From: CAYQVO01 sp964421085
GTDB lineage: Bacteria > Bdellovibrionota_C > UBA2361 > CAYQVO01
Direction: 5' to 3'
Length of the DNA: 29,533 nucleotides
NCBI GenBank assembly: GCA_964421085.1
Contig: CAYQVO010000045.1
Span: 1 to 29,533, forward strand
Under the pieces are notes generated by a model. That model worked only from the letters and a program-made list of their open reading frames with translations. It did not search any database and was not told the DNA's origin. This document shows positions 15,956 to 24,390 of the stretch, piece by piece (the stretch's first letter is position 1; each line of letters opens with the position of its first letter). A program made the translations under genes and the position numbers.

Positions 15956-16873
15956 ATGGATTTGACGTCTTCCATATCGATTGATGCTGTCCGGATAAAT
16001 CAGTTTCTCCGCCCGGGCCCTCTGCGCCAGATTATTCTCACCTGCAAGCTCATTTTTCTCCTTGCCTGTGCTGTAACGCTTGGTGCTGCCCTGTATGACA
16101 TGCTCCAGAATAAAATTCAGGGAGTGACTGCGTCGATGAAACTCGGCAATGACCTGGCGAGGCTTTCCGAAGAAAGACCTCAGGAGCAGAGCAGCCGGCG
16201 ACGAAGGAGAATGGATGTCGATGCCATGTCGGCGAAAAATCTCTTCGGAGATCTCACGCCGAAAACCGCGGTGAACAAGGAGTCGGCGGTCAAGCCTGCG
16301 CCCCAGATGCAGCTTGCACTCGTAGGAACATTCATTGCCGACGATGTACATGAATCCTACGCAATAATTGAAGATCAGAAGAAGAAGGAGCAGCAGGACT
16401 TTTCGCTCAATGACACCGTGTTCGGTGAAGCCCGCCTTAAAGCTATCTTCCCCGATAAAGTCGAACTTAATCGAAACGGCACAATAGAAATTCTGAAACT
16501 CGACGATACTGGCGACGGCTCCAGCGGCCCTGCCACAGAGGGGGGGCTTCCGGTGGACGATTTCACGGTGCCTGAAAATGAGGTTGAGACCGCTCTGCAG
16601 AATCTCCCGCTTCTGTTGACGCAGGCAAGGGCCGTTCCGTACTTCAAAGGCGGGCAGTCCGTGGGTCTGCGCCTTTTTGCAATCAAGACGGGAAGCCTTT
16701 ATGAGAAGGTCGGGCTGAAAAACGGCGATATTCTCAAGGCTATTAATGGAAGCAGCCTGTCTGATATCACACAGGCAGCGAAGCTTTTCGAGACTCTGAA
16801 GCAGGAGAAAAACATCTCTGTCAACGTCGAGCGAAACCGGGAAGAGCGGGTTTTTCGTTATCAGATCAGATGA
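15956..16873 (+). CDS. gspC: Type II secretion system inner-membrane protein GspC
   Basis: GspC links the inner-membrane platform to the secretin GspD. From the ATG at 15956 (305 residues) it has one transmembrane helix (about 28-48), a basic cluster SRRRRRMDVD (80-89), the periplasmic HR domain starting QLALVGTFIADDVHESYAII (119-138), and a C-terminal PDZ domain (about 220-300) with VGLRLFAIKTGSLYEKVGLK and NGDILKAING. This is the classical GspC order. A TTG at 15935 gives a version longer by seven residues; neither start has a good ribosome binding site. It is followed by gspD after 137 bp. Confidence 0.92.
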   Translation: MDLTSSISIDAVRINQFLRPGPLRQIILTCKLIFLLACAVTLGAALYDMLQNKIQGVTASMKLGNDLARLSEERPQEQSSRRRRRMDVDAMSAKNLFGDLTPKTAVNKESAVKPAPQMQLALVGTFIADDVHESYAIIEDQKKKEQQDFSLNDTVFGEARLKAIFPDKVELNRNGTIEILKLDDTGDGSSGPATEGGLPVDDFTVPENEVETALQNLPLLLTQARAVPYFKGGQSVGLRLFAIKTGSLYEKVGLKNGDILKAINGSSLSDITQAAKLFETLKQEKNISVNVERNREERVFRYQIR

Positions 16874-16885
16874 CGTCTTCTTCGT

Positions 16886-16922
16886 CCTGGTCTCCAGGGC
16901 AGGAGGCTCTGTGCCCCGGGGC
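16886..16922. other. Inverted repeats downstream of gspC
   Basis: CCTGG-TCT-CCAGG (16886-16898) and the perfect palindrome GCCCCGGGGC (16913-16922) follow the gspC stop within 50 bp. No T-run follows, so a factor-independent terminator is not supported; they may stabilise or attenuate the message between gspC and gspD. Confidence 0.3.
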
Positions 16923-16967
16923 TCCGAAATTCAGCACCTTTCGCACTTCCGGGGGAGGGGGTAGAGT

Positions 16968-16987
16968 ACAAATGGGACGCTATTTGT
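16968..16987 (+). promoter_or_regulatory. Short hairpin in the gspD leader
   Basis: ACAAAT (16968-16973) pairs with ATTTGT (16982-16987) across an eight-base loop, 23 bases before the gspD start codon. The gspD start has no obvious ribosome binding site, so leader structure may matter. Only complementarity is seen. Confidence 0.3.
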
Positions 16988-17010
16988 GAAGTCTCGCCTG
17001 TAACTGGTTT

Positions 17011-19893
17011 ATGAATCGCTCCAAAGGTTGGTCCTTGCGCCGGGTTGTGAATCTGATTTTGCCGTTTTCTCTGGTGCCGGCACTTCTGCTGTGCTGTGCG
17101 GCTTTACCCGCTTATTCTCAGCCGCAGAATCCGCCGCAAGCCGGGTCTCCGGTCGAAGATGACGATATTGCGAAGGACGCATCGACTGAAATAAACGTCA
17201 AAGACGCCGACATCGCCGCAATCATCCGCATTTTCAGCAGAAAGACAAAGCGCAACTATATTCTGGATGAACGAGTAAAAGGAAAGGTATCAATTTATCT
17301 TCCGGGCAAAGTTACCGCCGAAGAATCGCTCCGGATTCTCGATTCTGTTCTTGCTCTCAAGGGATTCACCTCGGTTCCAATCGGCGAAAACCTGTGGAAA
17401 ATAGTTCCGGCGAAAGAGGCGAAGCAGTCCACAATTCCCGTGCTGATCGATGAGGGAAAGAAAAGCCCGTCAACTCCCGCTGTAGTCACGCGTCTTATTC
17501 CTCTGAAATATGTGGCCGCTGAAGACGTACAGCAGCTCATGGCGCAGCTAATTTCACCCGACGGTCTGATTAACGCTTATACCGGCACAAATTCACTGAT
17601 CATTATTGATTCCGAAGACAACATAAACCGGCTTATCGAAATAATTAACGCGATTGATGTCCCGTCAACCGACCGCGACATGACATTGATTCCCATCAAA
17701 TATGCCGATGCAGTCACCATATCGGACAAGCTCAATGAGATTCTTGGTACGGGCGGCAAGGCGGGAGAGAAGGGAGGAGCCGGTGATTCGGACCTCCTTC
17801 GACAGCGTACGTCCATTCAGCCCCCCCAGCCCGGAGCGCCTCCTCAACCGGGCGCCGCATCTTCGGGATCGAGAACTGTATCGTCTCGGGGCAAAGAGCC
17901 GAAGATCACGGCCGACGAACGGACGAACTCGGTCATAGTGATTGCTGATGAAGAGACAACAGCGAGAGTGAAGGCTCTCATTTCGCAGCTCGACACCAAG
18001 ACCAATCTTTCAGGGTTCAAGTTCTATGTTTACAGATGCGAGCATGCCAAGGCGGATGAACTTGCACAGGTGCTTTCCGGTCTTTCCGGGGGCGGCGGAA
18101 CCACCGGCACAACTGGAACAAGCCGCGGCTTCGGCCGGGGCGGCTCGATGAATGACATTTTCGACGAATCAGGCTTTGGGGGCGGGACCTCCCGATCTTC
18201 CCGGAGCAGCATGGGCCTCAGCAGCAGTTTCGACAGGGGCGGCACCGGGAGTTTCGGGCTTGGTTCGACGGGATCGGGCCGGAGCAGATTCGGCTCGACA
18301 TCACGGCAGGGTACCAGCGGCCCCAGCTCGGTAATGCTCGGGGAAAATGTTTCTGTAACTGCCGATCCGGCGACGAACTCGCTCATCATAGTTGCGGGCA
18401 AGAGCGACTATGAAAAGATACTCTCTCTCCTGAAGGAACTCGACATTAAGAGACGGCAGGTCATCGTGGAAGCGATGCTGCTGGAAGTCAGCGTGGATGA
18501 AACGATGAATCTCTCCACAGGCTTCCTCACTTCGGGCGGCGGAAAGGACGGAGGGTATTTCGCGGAAGGAAACTTCGGAACGAACAACCTCGGGAATCTT
18601 TTTGACAATCCGGCCAAGCTGTCCGGATTCACATCGGCTGCCGCAAGTTCCGGCACACTGACCCTTCCGAACAATATCGTGGTTCCATCGCAGCTCCTCA
18701 TGGTGCGGGCAGCTTCTACTCTGAAAAATGCCAATGTTCTGAGCGCCCCGACAATTCTCGCTACCGACAACGAAGCGGCAAAAATAATCGTGGGTGAGAA
18801 TGTTCCGTTTCTTGCGAGCACATCGACATCGGAGGCGAATCTCAACAACACCTTCAACCAGGTTGACAGGCAGGACGTGGGTATCAGTCTCGAAATGAAG
18901 CCCCAGATCAGTTCCAGCCTTTACGTCACGATGTCAATCTTCACCGAAGTTTCAGCGATTCGACCAGGAACCGAACTTCTGCCGCTCGGTCCCACAACGA
19001 CAAAGCGCCAGAGCGAAACGACTGTGATCGCGAAAGACGGCCAGATGATTGTCATCGGCGGACTTATTTCCGACGACACAGGGGAATCGAAAGACGGCGT
19101 GCCTTTTCTTTCGGACGTTCCCGTTCTCGGGCATCTGTTTAGAAGCACAAATGAGGCTCGAAGCCGCAAAAACCTCCTGATTTTCATTACCCCGAGGATC
19201 GTGAAAGATCAGTACGATGCCCGCGATATCACTTACGAGCGCAAGGATAAGATGCAGAACGAGATCGAAGTCCATGATGTGTTCCCCGGACGCCGGGAGG
19301 TCCTCGAAAACAGGAACATGGACAAGGTCACGGAAATTCAGCAGTACGAAGGAGCTTCTCCTTCCACCATTTTGCCGCCGGCGGCCCGGGAGAATGCGCC
19401 TTCGAGCGAGCCGGCGAGTACCGTACAGCGTTTTTCCGCCGATTCGCCAGGAGTGGTCGAACTGAAAGTGCGTCCGAAACTTCCGGGCACCAGCCGGGAT
19501 GATATCCAGGAAACGGCTGTGGTTCATGCTCCGTTCAACCCTGACTCGTCGGGAGCGGCGGCACGGTATGTGGTGATGGAACTTCAGGAGCCGGGGAAGG
19601 ATTTGGCTGATGCGCCGTTTACAGTTCAGGGCGACGAGGGTTTCTTTGGTCTCGTAATTCCCGAGCATGCTGCCGACTCAGCCCGGAACTTCTTCAGCCC
19701 CGGCGTGCCTTATTCTTACACAGTGGGGGCGAAGACAATTCCGGCTGTGGCTCTTGGGGTTTTCAGGACGAAGGAAGAAGCACAGAGCATTTATCCGTCT
19801 CTTGCTTCAAGCTGGTACACTATGTCGCCTTTTGAAATAATGGGTCTTGGGAAAGGGCCGTGGATACGGGAGACCGCGCCTTCTCTCGAATGA
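17011..19893 (+). CDS. gspD: Type II secretion system secretin GspD
   Basis: GspD forms the outer-membrane channel of the T2SS. The 960-residue product (most GspD are 650-750) has a signal peptide (cleavage near AYSQ, about residue 36), an N0 domain (59-135), N1 (160-220), N2 (224-330), N3 (336-475) and the secretin core (480-735) with the signature VPFLSDVPVLGHLFRS (697-712) and NLLIFITPRIV (721-731). Two low-complexity insertions are present: Gly/Pro/Ser-rich residues 247-296 within N2 and Gly/Ser/Thr/Arg-rich residues 359-440 within N3. Residues 736-960 form an unusual C-terminal extension; its last part (about 900-945, VALGVFRTKEEAQSIYPSL) faintly resembles a SPOR repeat. The ATG at 17011 gives the best signal peptide. 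gspE follows after 18 bp. Confidence 0.95.
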   Translation: MNRSKGWSLRRVVNLILPFSLVPALLLCCAALPAYSQPQNPPQAGSPVEDDDIAKDASTEINVKDADIAAIIRIFSRKTKRNYILDERVKGKVSIYLPGKVTAEESLRILDSVLALKGFTSVPIGENLWKIVPAKEAKQSTIPVLIDEGKKSPSTPAVVTRLIPLKYVAAEDVQQLMAQLISPDGLINAYTGTNSLIIIDSEDNINRLIEIINAIDVPSTDRDMTLIPIKYADAVTISDKLNEILGTGGKAGEKGGAGDSDLLRQRTSIQPPQPGAPPQPGAASSGSRTVSSRGKEPKITADERTNSVIVIADEETTARVKALISQLDTKTNLSGFKFYVYRCEHAKADELAQVLSGLSGGGGTTGTTGTSRGFGRGGSMNDIFDESGFGGGTSRSSRSSMGLSSSFDRGGTGSFGLGSTGSGRSRFGSTSRQGTSGPSSVMLGENVSVTADPATNSLIIVAGKSDYEKILSLLKELDIKRRQVIVEAMLLEVSVDETMNLSTGFLTSGGGKDGGYFAEGNFGTNNLGNLFDNPAKLSGFTSAAASSGTLTLPNNIVVPSQLLMVRAASTLKNANVLSAPTILATDNEAAKIIVGENVPFLASTSTSEANLNNTFNQVDRQDVGISLEMKPQISSSLYVTMSIFTEVSAIRPGTELLPLGPTTTKRQSETTVIAKDGQMIVIGGLISDDTGESKDGVPFLSDVPVLGHLFRSTNEARSRKNLLIFITPRIVKDQYDARDITYERKDKMQNEIEVHDVFPGRREVLENRNMDKVTEIQQYEGASPSTILPPAARENAPSSEPASTVQRFSADSPGVVELKVRPKLPGTSRDDIQETAVVHAPFNPDSSGAAARYVVMELQEPGKDLADAPFTVQGDEGFFGLVIPEHAADSARNFFSPGVPYSYTVGAKTIPAVALGVFRTKEEAQSIYPSLASSWYTMSPFEIMGLGKGPWIRETAPSLE

Positions 19894-19911
19894 GGTTAAC
19901 CGGTAATTAGT

Positions 19912-21510
19912 ATGGCTTCTCTTCCATCGCAATCGCAGCGCCAGCTTGCCGCCGACCTGGGTTATCCCTTCATGGAAAAGCTTGGCGAGCCGCAGCCGCC
20001 GCGCAACATAGTGAGGGGAGATTTTGATCGTATAGTCGGCTCCTGGGGTCGCCAGAACATGACGATTCCCTTCGAGACGAAGGGCGGAAAAATCGTCGTA
20101 GCCACGGCCGATCCTCTGAACACTCAGGCAATTGAGCAGCTCAAGGCGTGTTATCGCCGCCCTGTGGTCCTTGTTGTCACAACTCCGGACGAGATTACAA
20201 AGGCGATAAACGCAATCAGGACCAGCCTGATGAGCGACCGCTCGAGCAGTCTGGAGACGAGCGAGAGGGAAGACGGCGACGATTTTCACAGGCAACTGAA
20301 GATTGACGTGACAGATGCGGAAGACGATGACGCCCCGATTATCCGTTATCTGAACGCGATTATCTTCAAGGCAAGTTCAGAGCGTGCTTCAGACGTGCAC
20401 ATAGAGTCGTTCGAGGACATGGTCAAGGTAAGGTTCCGAATCGACGGAACGCTGTATGACGTCGCATCCGAGAAGAAGGCATTTCAGGCGTCCATAATTT
20501 CGCGCGTGAAGGTCATGGCAGGGCTCAATATCGCGGAGAAGAGGCTTCCACAGGACGGACGCATCGGAATCAGGATCGCGGGAAGGGATGTTGACATCCG
20601 TGTCTCCACGATTCCCACGCAGTTCGGCGAGCGGGTGGTGATGCGTCTTCTTGATAAAACCGCGACAGTTCTCGATCTCGAGCAGCTGGGCATCACAGGG
20701 ACGAATCAGGACCAGGTTCTCAAGCTTATTCATAAACCGAATGGCATTGTTCTTGTGACGGGACCGACCGGGTCCGGTAAAACAACGACGCTCTATTCAT
20801 GCCTTTCGCGGATCAACGTGCCCGGCAAGAACATTCTCACCGTCGAGGATCCAATCGAGTATCAGCTTTCGGGCATCGGGCAGATGCAGGTGAACCCCAA
20901 GATAGGCTTTACTTTCGCCTCCGGTTTGAGGGCGATTCTCCGTCAGGATCCGGACATCGTAATGGTCGGGGAAATACGCGACACTGAGACAGCCGAGATC
21001 GCTATTCACGCGTCTCTTACAGGTCACCTCGTATTCTCGACTCTTCACACGAACGATTCAGCAGGCGCGATCACCCGTCTTCTCGATATGGGAATCGAGC
21101 CCTTTCTCGTTTCCTCCAGCCTTCTTGCCGTAATGGCGCAACGCCTTGTAAGGAAGCTCTGCAGACACTGCCGCGAACCGTACGAGATTTCTTCCGAAGA
21201 ACTGAGGGAGCTGGGACTTGACCCCTCAAAAGTGAAGTCGCGCAAGGTCTTCAAGCCCGGCAGCGATACGTGTGAACACTGCCAGAGTACGCATTATTCG
21301 GGACGAACAGGAATACACGAGCTTCTTATGATTACCGACGAGATCCGGTCGATGGTGCTGCAGCGAATGGACTCCAACACTATCAAGAACGTCGCGTTGA
21401 AGCATGGATTCGAGACTCTTCGCATGGACGGAGCAAACAAGGTGCTTGCGGGCGTGACTTCAGTGGAAGAAGTCATGCTGGTAACACACGAAGAGATGCA
21501 GGGTCTTTAA
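19912..21510 (+). CDS. gspE: Type II secretion system ATPase GspE
   Basis: GspE is the cytoplasmic hexameric ATPase that powers pseudopilus assembly. The 532-residue product has an N-terminal GspE-N domain (about 10-105), then the catalytic domain: RASDVHIE (158-165), Walker A GPTGSGKT (284-291), the Asp box near TVEDPIEY (310-317), Walker B IVMVGEIRD (349-357) and the His box HLVFSTLHTND (372-382). A four-cysteine zinc site is visible (Cys417, Cys420, Cys454, Cys457) ending in SGRTGIHE (463-470), as in GspE and PilB. Its stop overlaps the gspF start by one base. The secretin and pseudopilin neighbours make GspE, not PilB, the right call. Confidence 0.96.
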   Translation: MASLPSQSQRQLAADLGYPFMEKLGEPQPPRNIVRGDFDRIVGSWGRQNMTIPFETKGGKIVVATADPLNTQAIEQLKACYRRPVVLVVTTPDEITKAINAIRTSLMSDRSSSLETSEREDGDDFHRQLKIDVTDAEDDDAPIIRYLNAIIFKASSERASDVHIESFEDMVKVRFRIDGTLYDVASEKKAFQASIISRVKVMAGLNIAEKRLPQDGRIGIRIAGRDVDIRVSTIPTQFGERVVMRLLDKTATVLDLEQLGITGTNQDQVLKLIHKPNGIVLVTGPTGSGKTTTLYSCLSRINVPGKNILTVEDPIEYQLSGIGQMQVNPKIGFTFASGLRAILRQDPDIVMVGEIRDTETAEIAIHASLTGHLVFSTLHTNDSAGAITRLLDMGIEPFLVSSSLLAVMAQRLVRKLCRHCREPYEISSEELRELGLDPSKVKSRKVFKPGSDTCEHCQSTHYSGRTGIHELLMITDEIRSMVLQRMDSNTIKNVALKHGFETLRMDGANKVLAGVTSVEEVMLVTHEEMQGL

Positions 21511-22736
21511 TGCCTGTCTACCGTTACACAGCACTCGACGCCAAAGGAAAGAATACCAGGGGTTCAATCGACGCCGATACGCTTCGCGGAGCAAGGCAGC
21601 GCCTCCGTGGGATGGGAATATACCCTACGGATATAGTCGAGGCAGACGAGCATGCGGAAAAAACCTCCCGTGATGTAAAGAGATATTTTCAGTCGAACCG
21701 CGTAAGCCTCGCCGACCTTACAGTGGCTACCAGGCAGCTTGCGACCCTTGTCGGGGCGGGGCTTCCCATCACGAATGCCCTCTCTGCTCTTTCTGAACAG
21801 GCGCCTTCATTCGTGATGAAGCGGACGATGGTCGATGTCCGCGAGAAGGTCGAAGAGGGAAGTTCTCTGGCGAGGGCTCTTGCTGCGTACCCGAAAACGT
21901 TTCCGAGGCTTTACACGAATATGGTCGCCTCAGGAGAGGCCTCGGGGACTCTTGATACCGTTCTTGACAATCTTGCGGATCATCTGGAAAGCCAGCTTGC
22001 GCTGAGGAGAAAGATGGGCTCGGCGCTGTTTTATCCGATTCTCATGTTTTTCTTCTGCACGCTTGTGGTGATAGGTCTTCTGACTTTTGTCGTGCCGAAC
22101 ATCGTGGACATATTCGAGAAGCAGGGCGCGGTCCTGCCTCTGCCGACACGGATCCTTATAGCCATCTCGCACGGGATAACGTCTTACTGGTATGTCTTCA
22201 TCATTCTTGCGATGCTGGCCGTTTACCTTTCGCGAACGTACTATGCGCAGCCGAACGGCCGGTCCCGTGTCGACAAAGTTCTTCTGCGTCTTCCCGTCAT
22301 AGGCTCGCTTTATACAAAGATTGCGACCGCCCGCATTGCGCGCACGCTGAGCACGCTTCTTGGAAGCGGGGTGGGAATTCTTGCCGCGCTTGAGATCGTC
22401 AAAAACCTTATGGGCAATGTTCATATTCAGCGGACACTCGAAGAGGCAGGCGAGGGAGTGCGCGAAGGACGGAGTCTCGCGAAGGAACTGGGCAAGGAGA
22501 GGATACTTCCGGGCATGTTGTGTCAGATGATTGCGGTGGGAGAGCAGAGCGGTGAGCTCGAACCCATGCTTATGAAGGCGAGCAAGGCATATGAGAACGA
22601 GGTCGACGCCGCGCTTTCGGGTCTGACTTCTCTTATTGAACCTGTGATGATTATTGTCCTCGGTGGAATAGTCTTCTGCATTGTTATAGCTATCCTGCTC
22701 CCGATTATGAATCTTACAAATATTGTGCCGAGGTAA
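21510..22736 (+). CDS. gspF: Type II secretion system inner-membrane platform protein GspF
   Basis: GspF is the polytopic platform protein that contacts GspE and the growing pseudopilus. The 408-residue length is typical. It opens MPVYRYTALDAKGK, the standard GspF start, and has two repeated cytoplasmic T2SSF domains (about 68-191 and 271-394) with the paired patterns ASGEASGTLD (140-149) and AVGEQSGELE (342-351). Three transmembrane segments are seen (about 174-196, 224-242 and 375-400). The ATG overlaps the gspE stop in a TAATG arrangement, implying translational coupling. Confidence 0.96.
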   Translation: MPVYRYTALDAKGKNTRGSIDADTLRGARQRLRGMGIYPTDIVEADEHAEKTSRDVKRYFQSNRVSLADLTVATRQLATLVGAGLPITNALSALSEQAPSFVMKRTMVDVREKVEEGSSLARALAAYPKTFPRLYTNMVASGEASGTLDTVLDNLADHLESQLALRRKMGSALFYPILMFFFCTLVVIGLLTFVVPNIVDIFEKQGAVLPLPTRILIAISHGITSYWYVFIILAMLAVYLSRTYYAQPNGRSRVDKVLLRLPVIGSLYTKIATARIARTLSTLLGSGVGILAALEIVKNLMGNVHIQRTLEEAGEGVREGRSLAKELGKERILPGMLCQMIAVGEQSGELEPMLMKASKAYENEVDAALSGLTSLIEPVMIIVLGGIVFCIVIAILLPIMNLTNIVPR

Positions 22737-22806
22737 TTAAACGGTCTGTCAGCAGCACTTCGTTATACGGAGCCGAAGGACCTCCTTAACCCCCTCTTCC
22801 CCGCTA

Positions 22807-22835
22807 TTGCGCAAAAAAGATCCAGTCATTAAGAT
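22807..22835 (+). promoter_or_regulatory. Candidate internal promoter before gspG
   Basis: TTGCGC (22807-22812, 3 of 6) and TAAGAT (22830-22835, 4 of 6) are separated by 17 bp. Transcription would begin about 25 nt before the gspG ATG, which has its own AAGGA ribosome binding site. The 131-bp gap between gspF and gspG stands out in a cluster where most genes touch or overlap. Confidence 0.35.
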
Positions 22836-22867
22836 TAATTCAGTCTCCCCCTCACGAAAGGATAATA

Positions 22868-23284
22868 ATGAAACGCTTCAATCCCGAATCCGGTCTCACG
22901 CTCGTTGAAATTATAGTTGTGCTGGTCATTCTCTCCGTTCTCATGGGAATGCTTACGAGAGGTCTCTGGAGCACAGGCGAGAAAGCAAAGGCGGATATGA
23001 ACAAACTTCAGATGCAGCGGGTGCAGAGCTACATAAACCAGTACCAGCTCCGCTACAACACGCTCCCGTCGAGCCTCGCTTCGCTTTACGGCTGCGACGA
23101 TGTCACAGGGCCGGGATGCATTCCTATCGTCGACAGGGAATCCGACCTGTATGACGCATGGGGAACTCCGCTGAGGTATCGTGTAGATGGCGGAGGACGC
23201 AGCTATTCGATTACAAGCGTCGGGTCTGATCGTCGTGAAGGCGGAAGCGGAGCGGACACCGATGTCACAATCACAGGCCCGTAA
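22868..23284 (+). CDS. gspG: Type II secretion system major pseudopilin GspG
   Basis: GspG is the main subunit of the pseudopilus. The 138-residue prepilin has a short leader MKRFNPESG, a prepilin peptidase site G-LTLVE with Glu at +5, and a hydrophobic helix IIVVLVILSVLMGML. Leu at +1 replaces the more common Phe or Met. The globular part carries the GspG blocks YDAWGTPLRYR and GSDRREGGSGADTDV, which form the calcium-binding loop in characterised GspG. The ATG at 22868 has AAGGA five bases upstream. It overlaps gspH by 23 bp. Confidence 0.96.
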   Translation: MKRFNPESGLTLVEIIVVLVILSVLMGMLTRGLWSTGEKAKADMNKLQMQRVQSYINQYQLRYNTLPSSLASLYGCDDVTGPGCIPIVDRESDLYDAWGTPLRYRVDGGGRSYSITSVGSDRREGGSGADTDVTITGP

Positions 23285-23936
23285 CCAGCGCGGCTTCACA
23301 ATAATCGAGCTTGTCATTGTAGTCCTCATAATAGGGGCGATGATGGTTCTTGTTACGGTCCCGACAGGGGCCGTTGCGTACTGGAAGGAAGAGGCGTTCC
23401 TGAGGAAGCTCGTCGAGACGATTGAATTTCTCCATACCCAGGCCGTGGCAGATCAGGCTTTTTACCGTCTCGAGCTCGACTTCGGCGAAGGTGGGCAGCG
23501 AAGCTTCTTCTCCGTCGGCGTTGTGAAGCCTGAAGAAGATATTGCAATGCAGACTCAGGGCGTCGCGTCTGAAGACGTGGGCCTTGTGAGTACTGAACTT
23601 TACTTCTTCCTTCACCCGTCGACCGGAGTCGATGGTTCCTACAGTATCATCCCGCCGCCATCGTATCCGAGCCTTTTCGAGCCGACGCTGTTTCCACAGG
23701 ATCTCACGCTTGAACGAGTCCGCACGGCAGGCGGAGTATATGAGCGCGGGCACGATGATAAAGCCTTCCTTCTCTTTTCTCCGAGGGGCTTTTCCGGGTT
23801 TGCAGTACTTCACCTCAGGATGAGCGGGGGAGCTCCGGTTACAATCCTTGTGAATCCTTTTACGGGAATGACCACGATTTACCGTGAGTTCCGCGACTTC
23901 GAATGGACATATGGCCGCAATAAAGAGGAAACATGA
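23262..23936 (+). CDS. gspH: Type II secretion system minor pseudopilin GspH
   Basis: A 224-residue minor pseudopilin with leader MSQSQARNQRG, cleavage site G-FTIIE (Glu at +5) and hydrophobic helix LVIVVLIIGAMMVLVTV. The remainder is beta-rich with a large acidic loop. Identification as GspH rests on position between gspG and gspI and on the FimT/GspH-like N-terminal layout; the C-terminal domain is not distinctive by eye. The ATG at 23262 was chosen over an open start at 23187 because it gives a normal short leader. It overlaps the end of gspG and ends one base before the likely gspI start. Confidence 0.87.
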   Translation: MSQSQARNQRGFTIIELVIVVLIIGAMMVLVTVPTGAVAYWKEEAFLRKLVETIEFLHTQAVADQAFYRLELDFGEGGQRSFFSVGVVKPEEDIAMQTQGVASEDVGLVSTELYFFLHPSTGVDGSYSIIPPPSYPSLFEPTLFPQDLTLERVRTAGGVYERGHDDKAFLLFSPRGFSGFAVLHLRMSGGAPVTILVNPFTGMTTIYREFRDFEWTYGRNKEET

Positions 23937-23937
23937 G

Positions 23938-24390
23938 GTGAAACGGGAGCGCGGATTTACACTGCTGGAAATTACAATAGCAGTAGCGCTGCTCGCCGTT
24001 TCTCTGGTCACTCTTCTCGGCCTCGAGGCTCAGATTACTCAGCAGACAGTGACAGACAGGGGTCGTCAGAAGGCTCTGCTTGTAGCGCGCCGTGTTTTAT
24101 CAGCCATTGAAGCATCCGAAGATCCCGTCGAGCCGGGCACCCGTGAGGCGAGTGCAGGGGAAATACTTCGGTACTTTCTTGCGACTGATGATGACCGATC
24201 CTCACGCAGGGATACAAGTCTCGACCTCCCGGTAAGGCTGGAGACTGATTATTTCAGGGTCCCCGGCATTGAAAATGGGAAAGCGCTCAAGAAAAGCCGG
24301 CTTACCGTTTTCTGGGGTTCTTCGGACCTCGAATCTCTTGATGTCGTTTTCTTTATTCCGGATACCGAGGTGGACAGCGAGGATCTTTAG
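23938..24390 (+). CDS. gspI: Type II secretion system minor pseudopilin GspI
   Basis: A 150-residue minor pseudopilin. From the GTG at 23938 the leader is the short MKRERG, followed by the cleavage site G-FTLLE and the helix ITIAVALLAVSLVTLLGLE. GAGGAA lies seven bases upstream of this GTG, which makes it better than the ATG at 23911 or the GTG at 23884, both of which lie inside gspH. GspI belongs to the tip complex with GspJ and GspK. Its stop TAG overlaps the GTG of gspJ by one base. Confidence 0.87.
   Translation: MKRERGFTLLEITIAVALLAVSLVTLLGLEAQITQQTVTDRGRQKALLVARRVLSAIEASEDPVEPGTREASAGEILRYFLATDDDRSSRRDTSLDLPVRLETDYFRVPGIENGKALKKSRLTVFWGSSDLESLDVVFFIPDTEVDSEDL

Noticed and set aside
17860..18330. 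Gly/Ser-rich stretch of gspD as a tandem DNA repeat or mobile insertion
   Set aside because: The frame is kept, no exact repeat unit is seen at DNA level, and flexible loops at this position occur in secretins.
18952..19668. 238-codon open frame on the minus strand opposite gspD
   Set aside because: Antisense to the secretin core and extension, with no plausible start context or domain.
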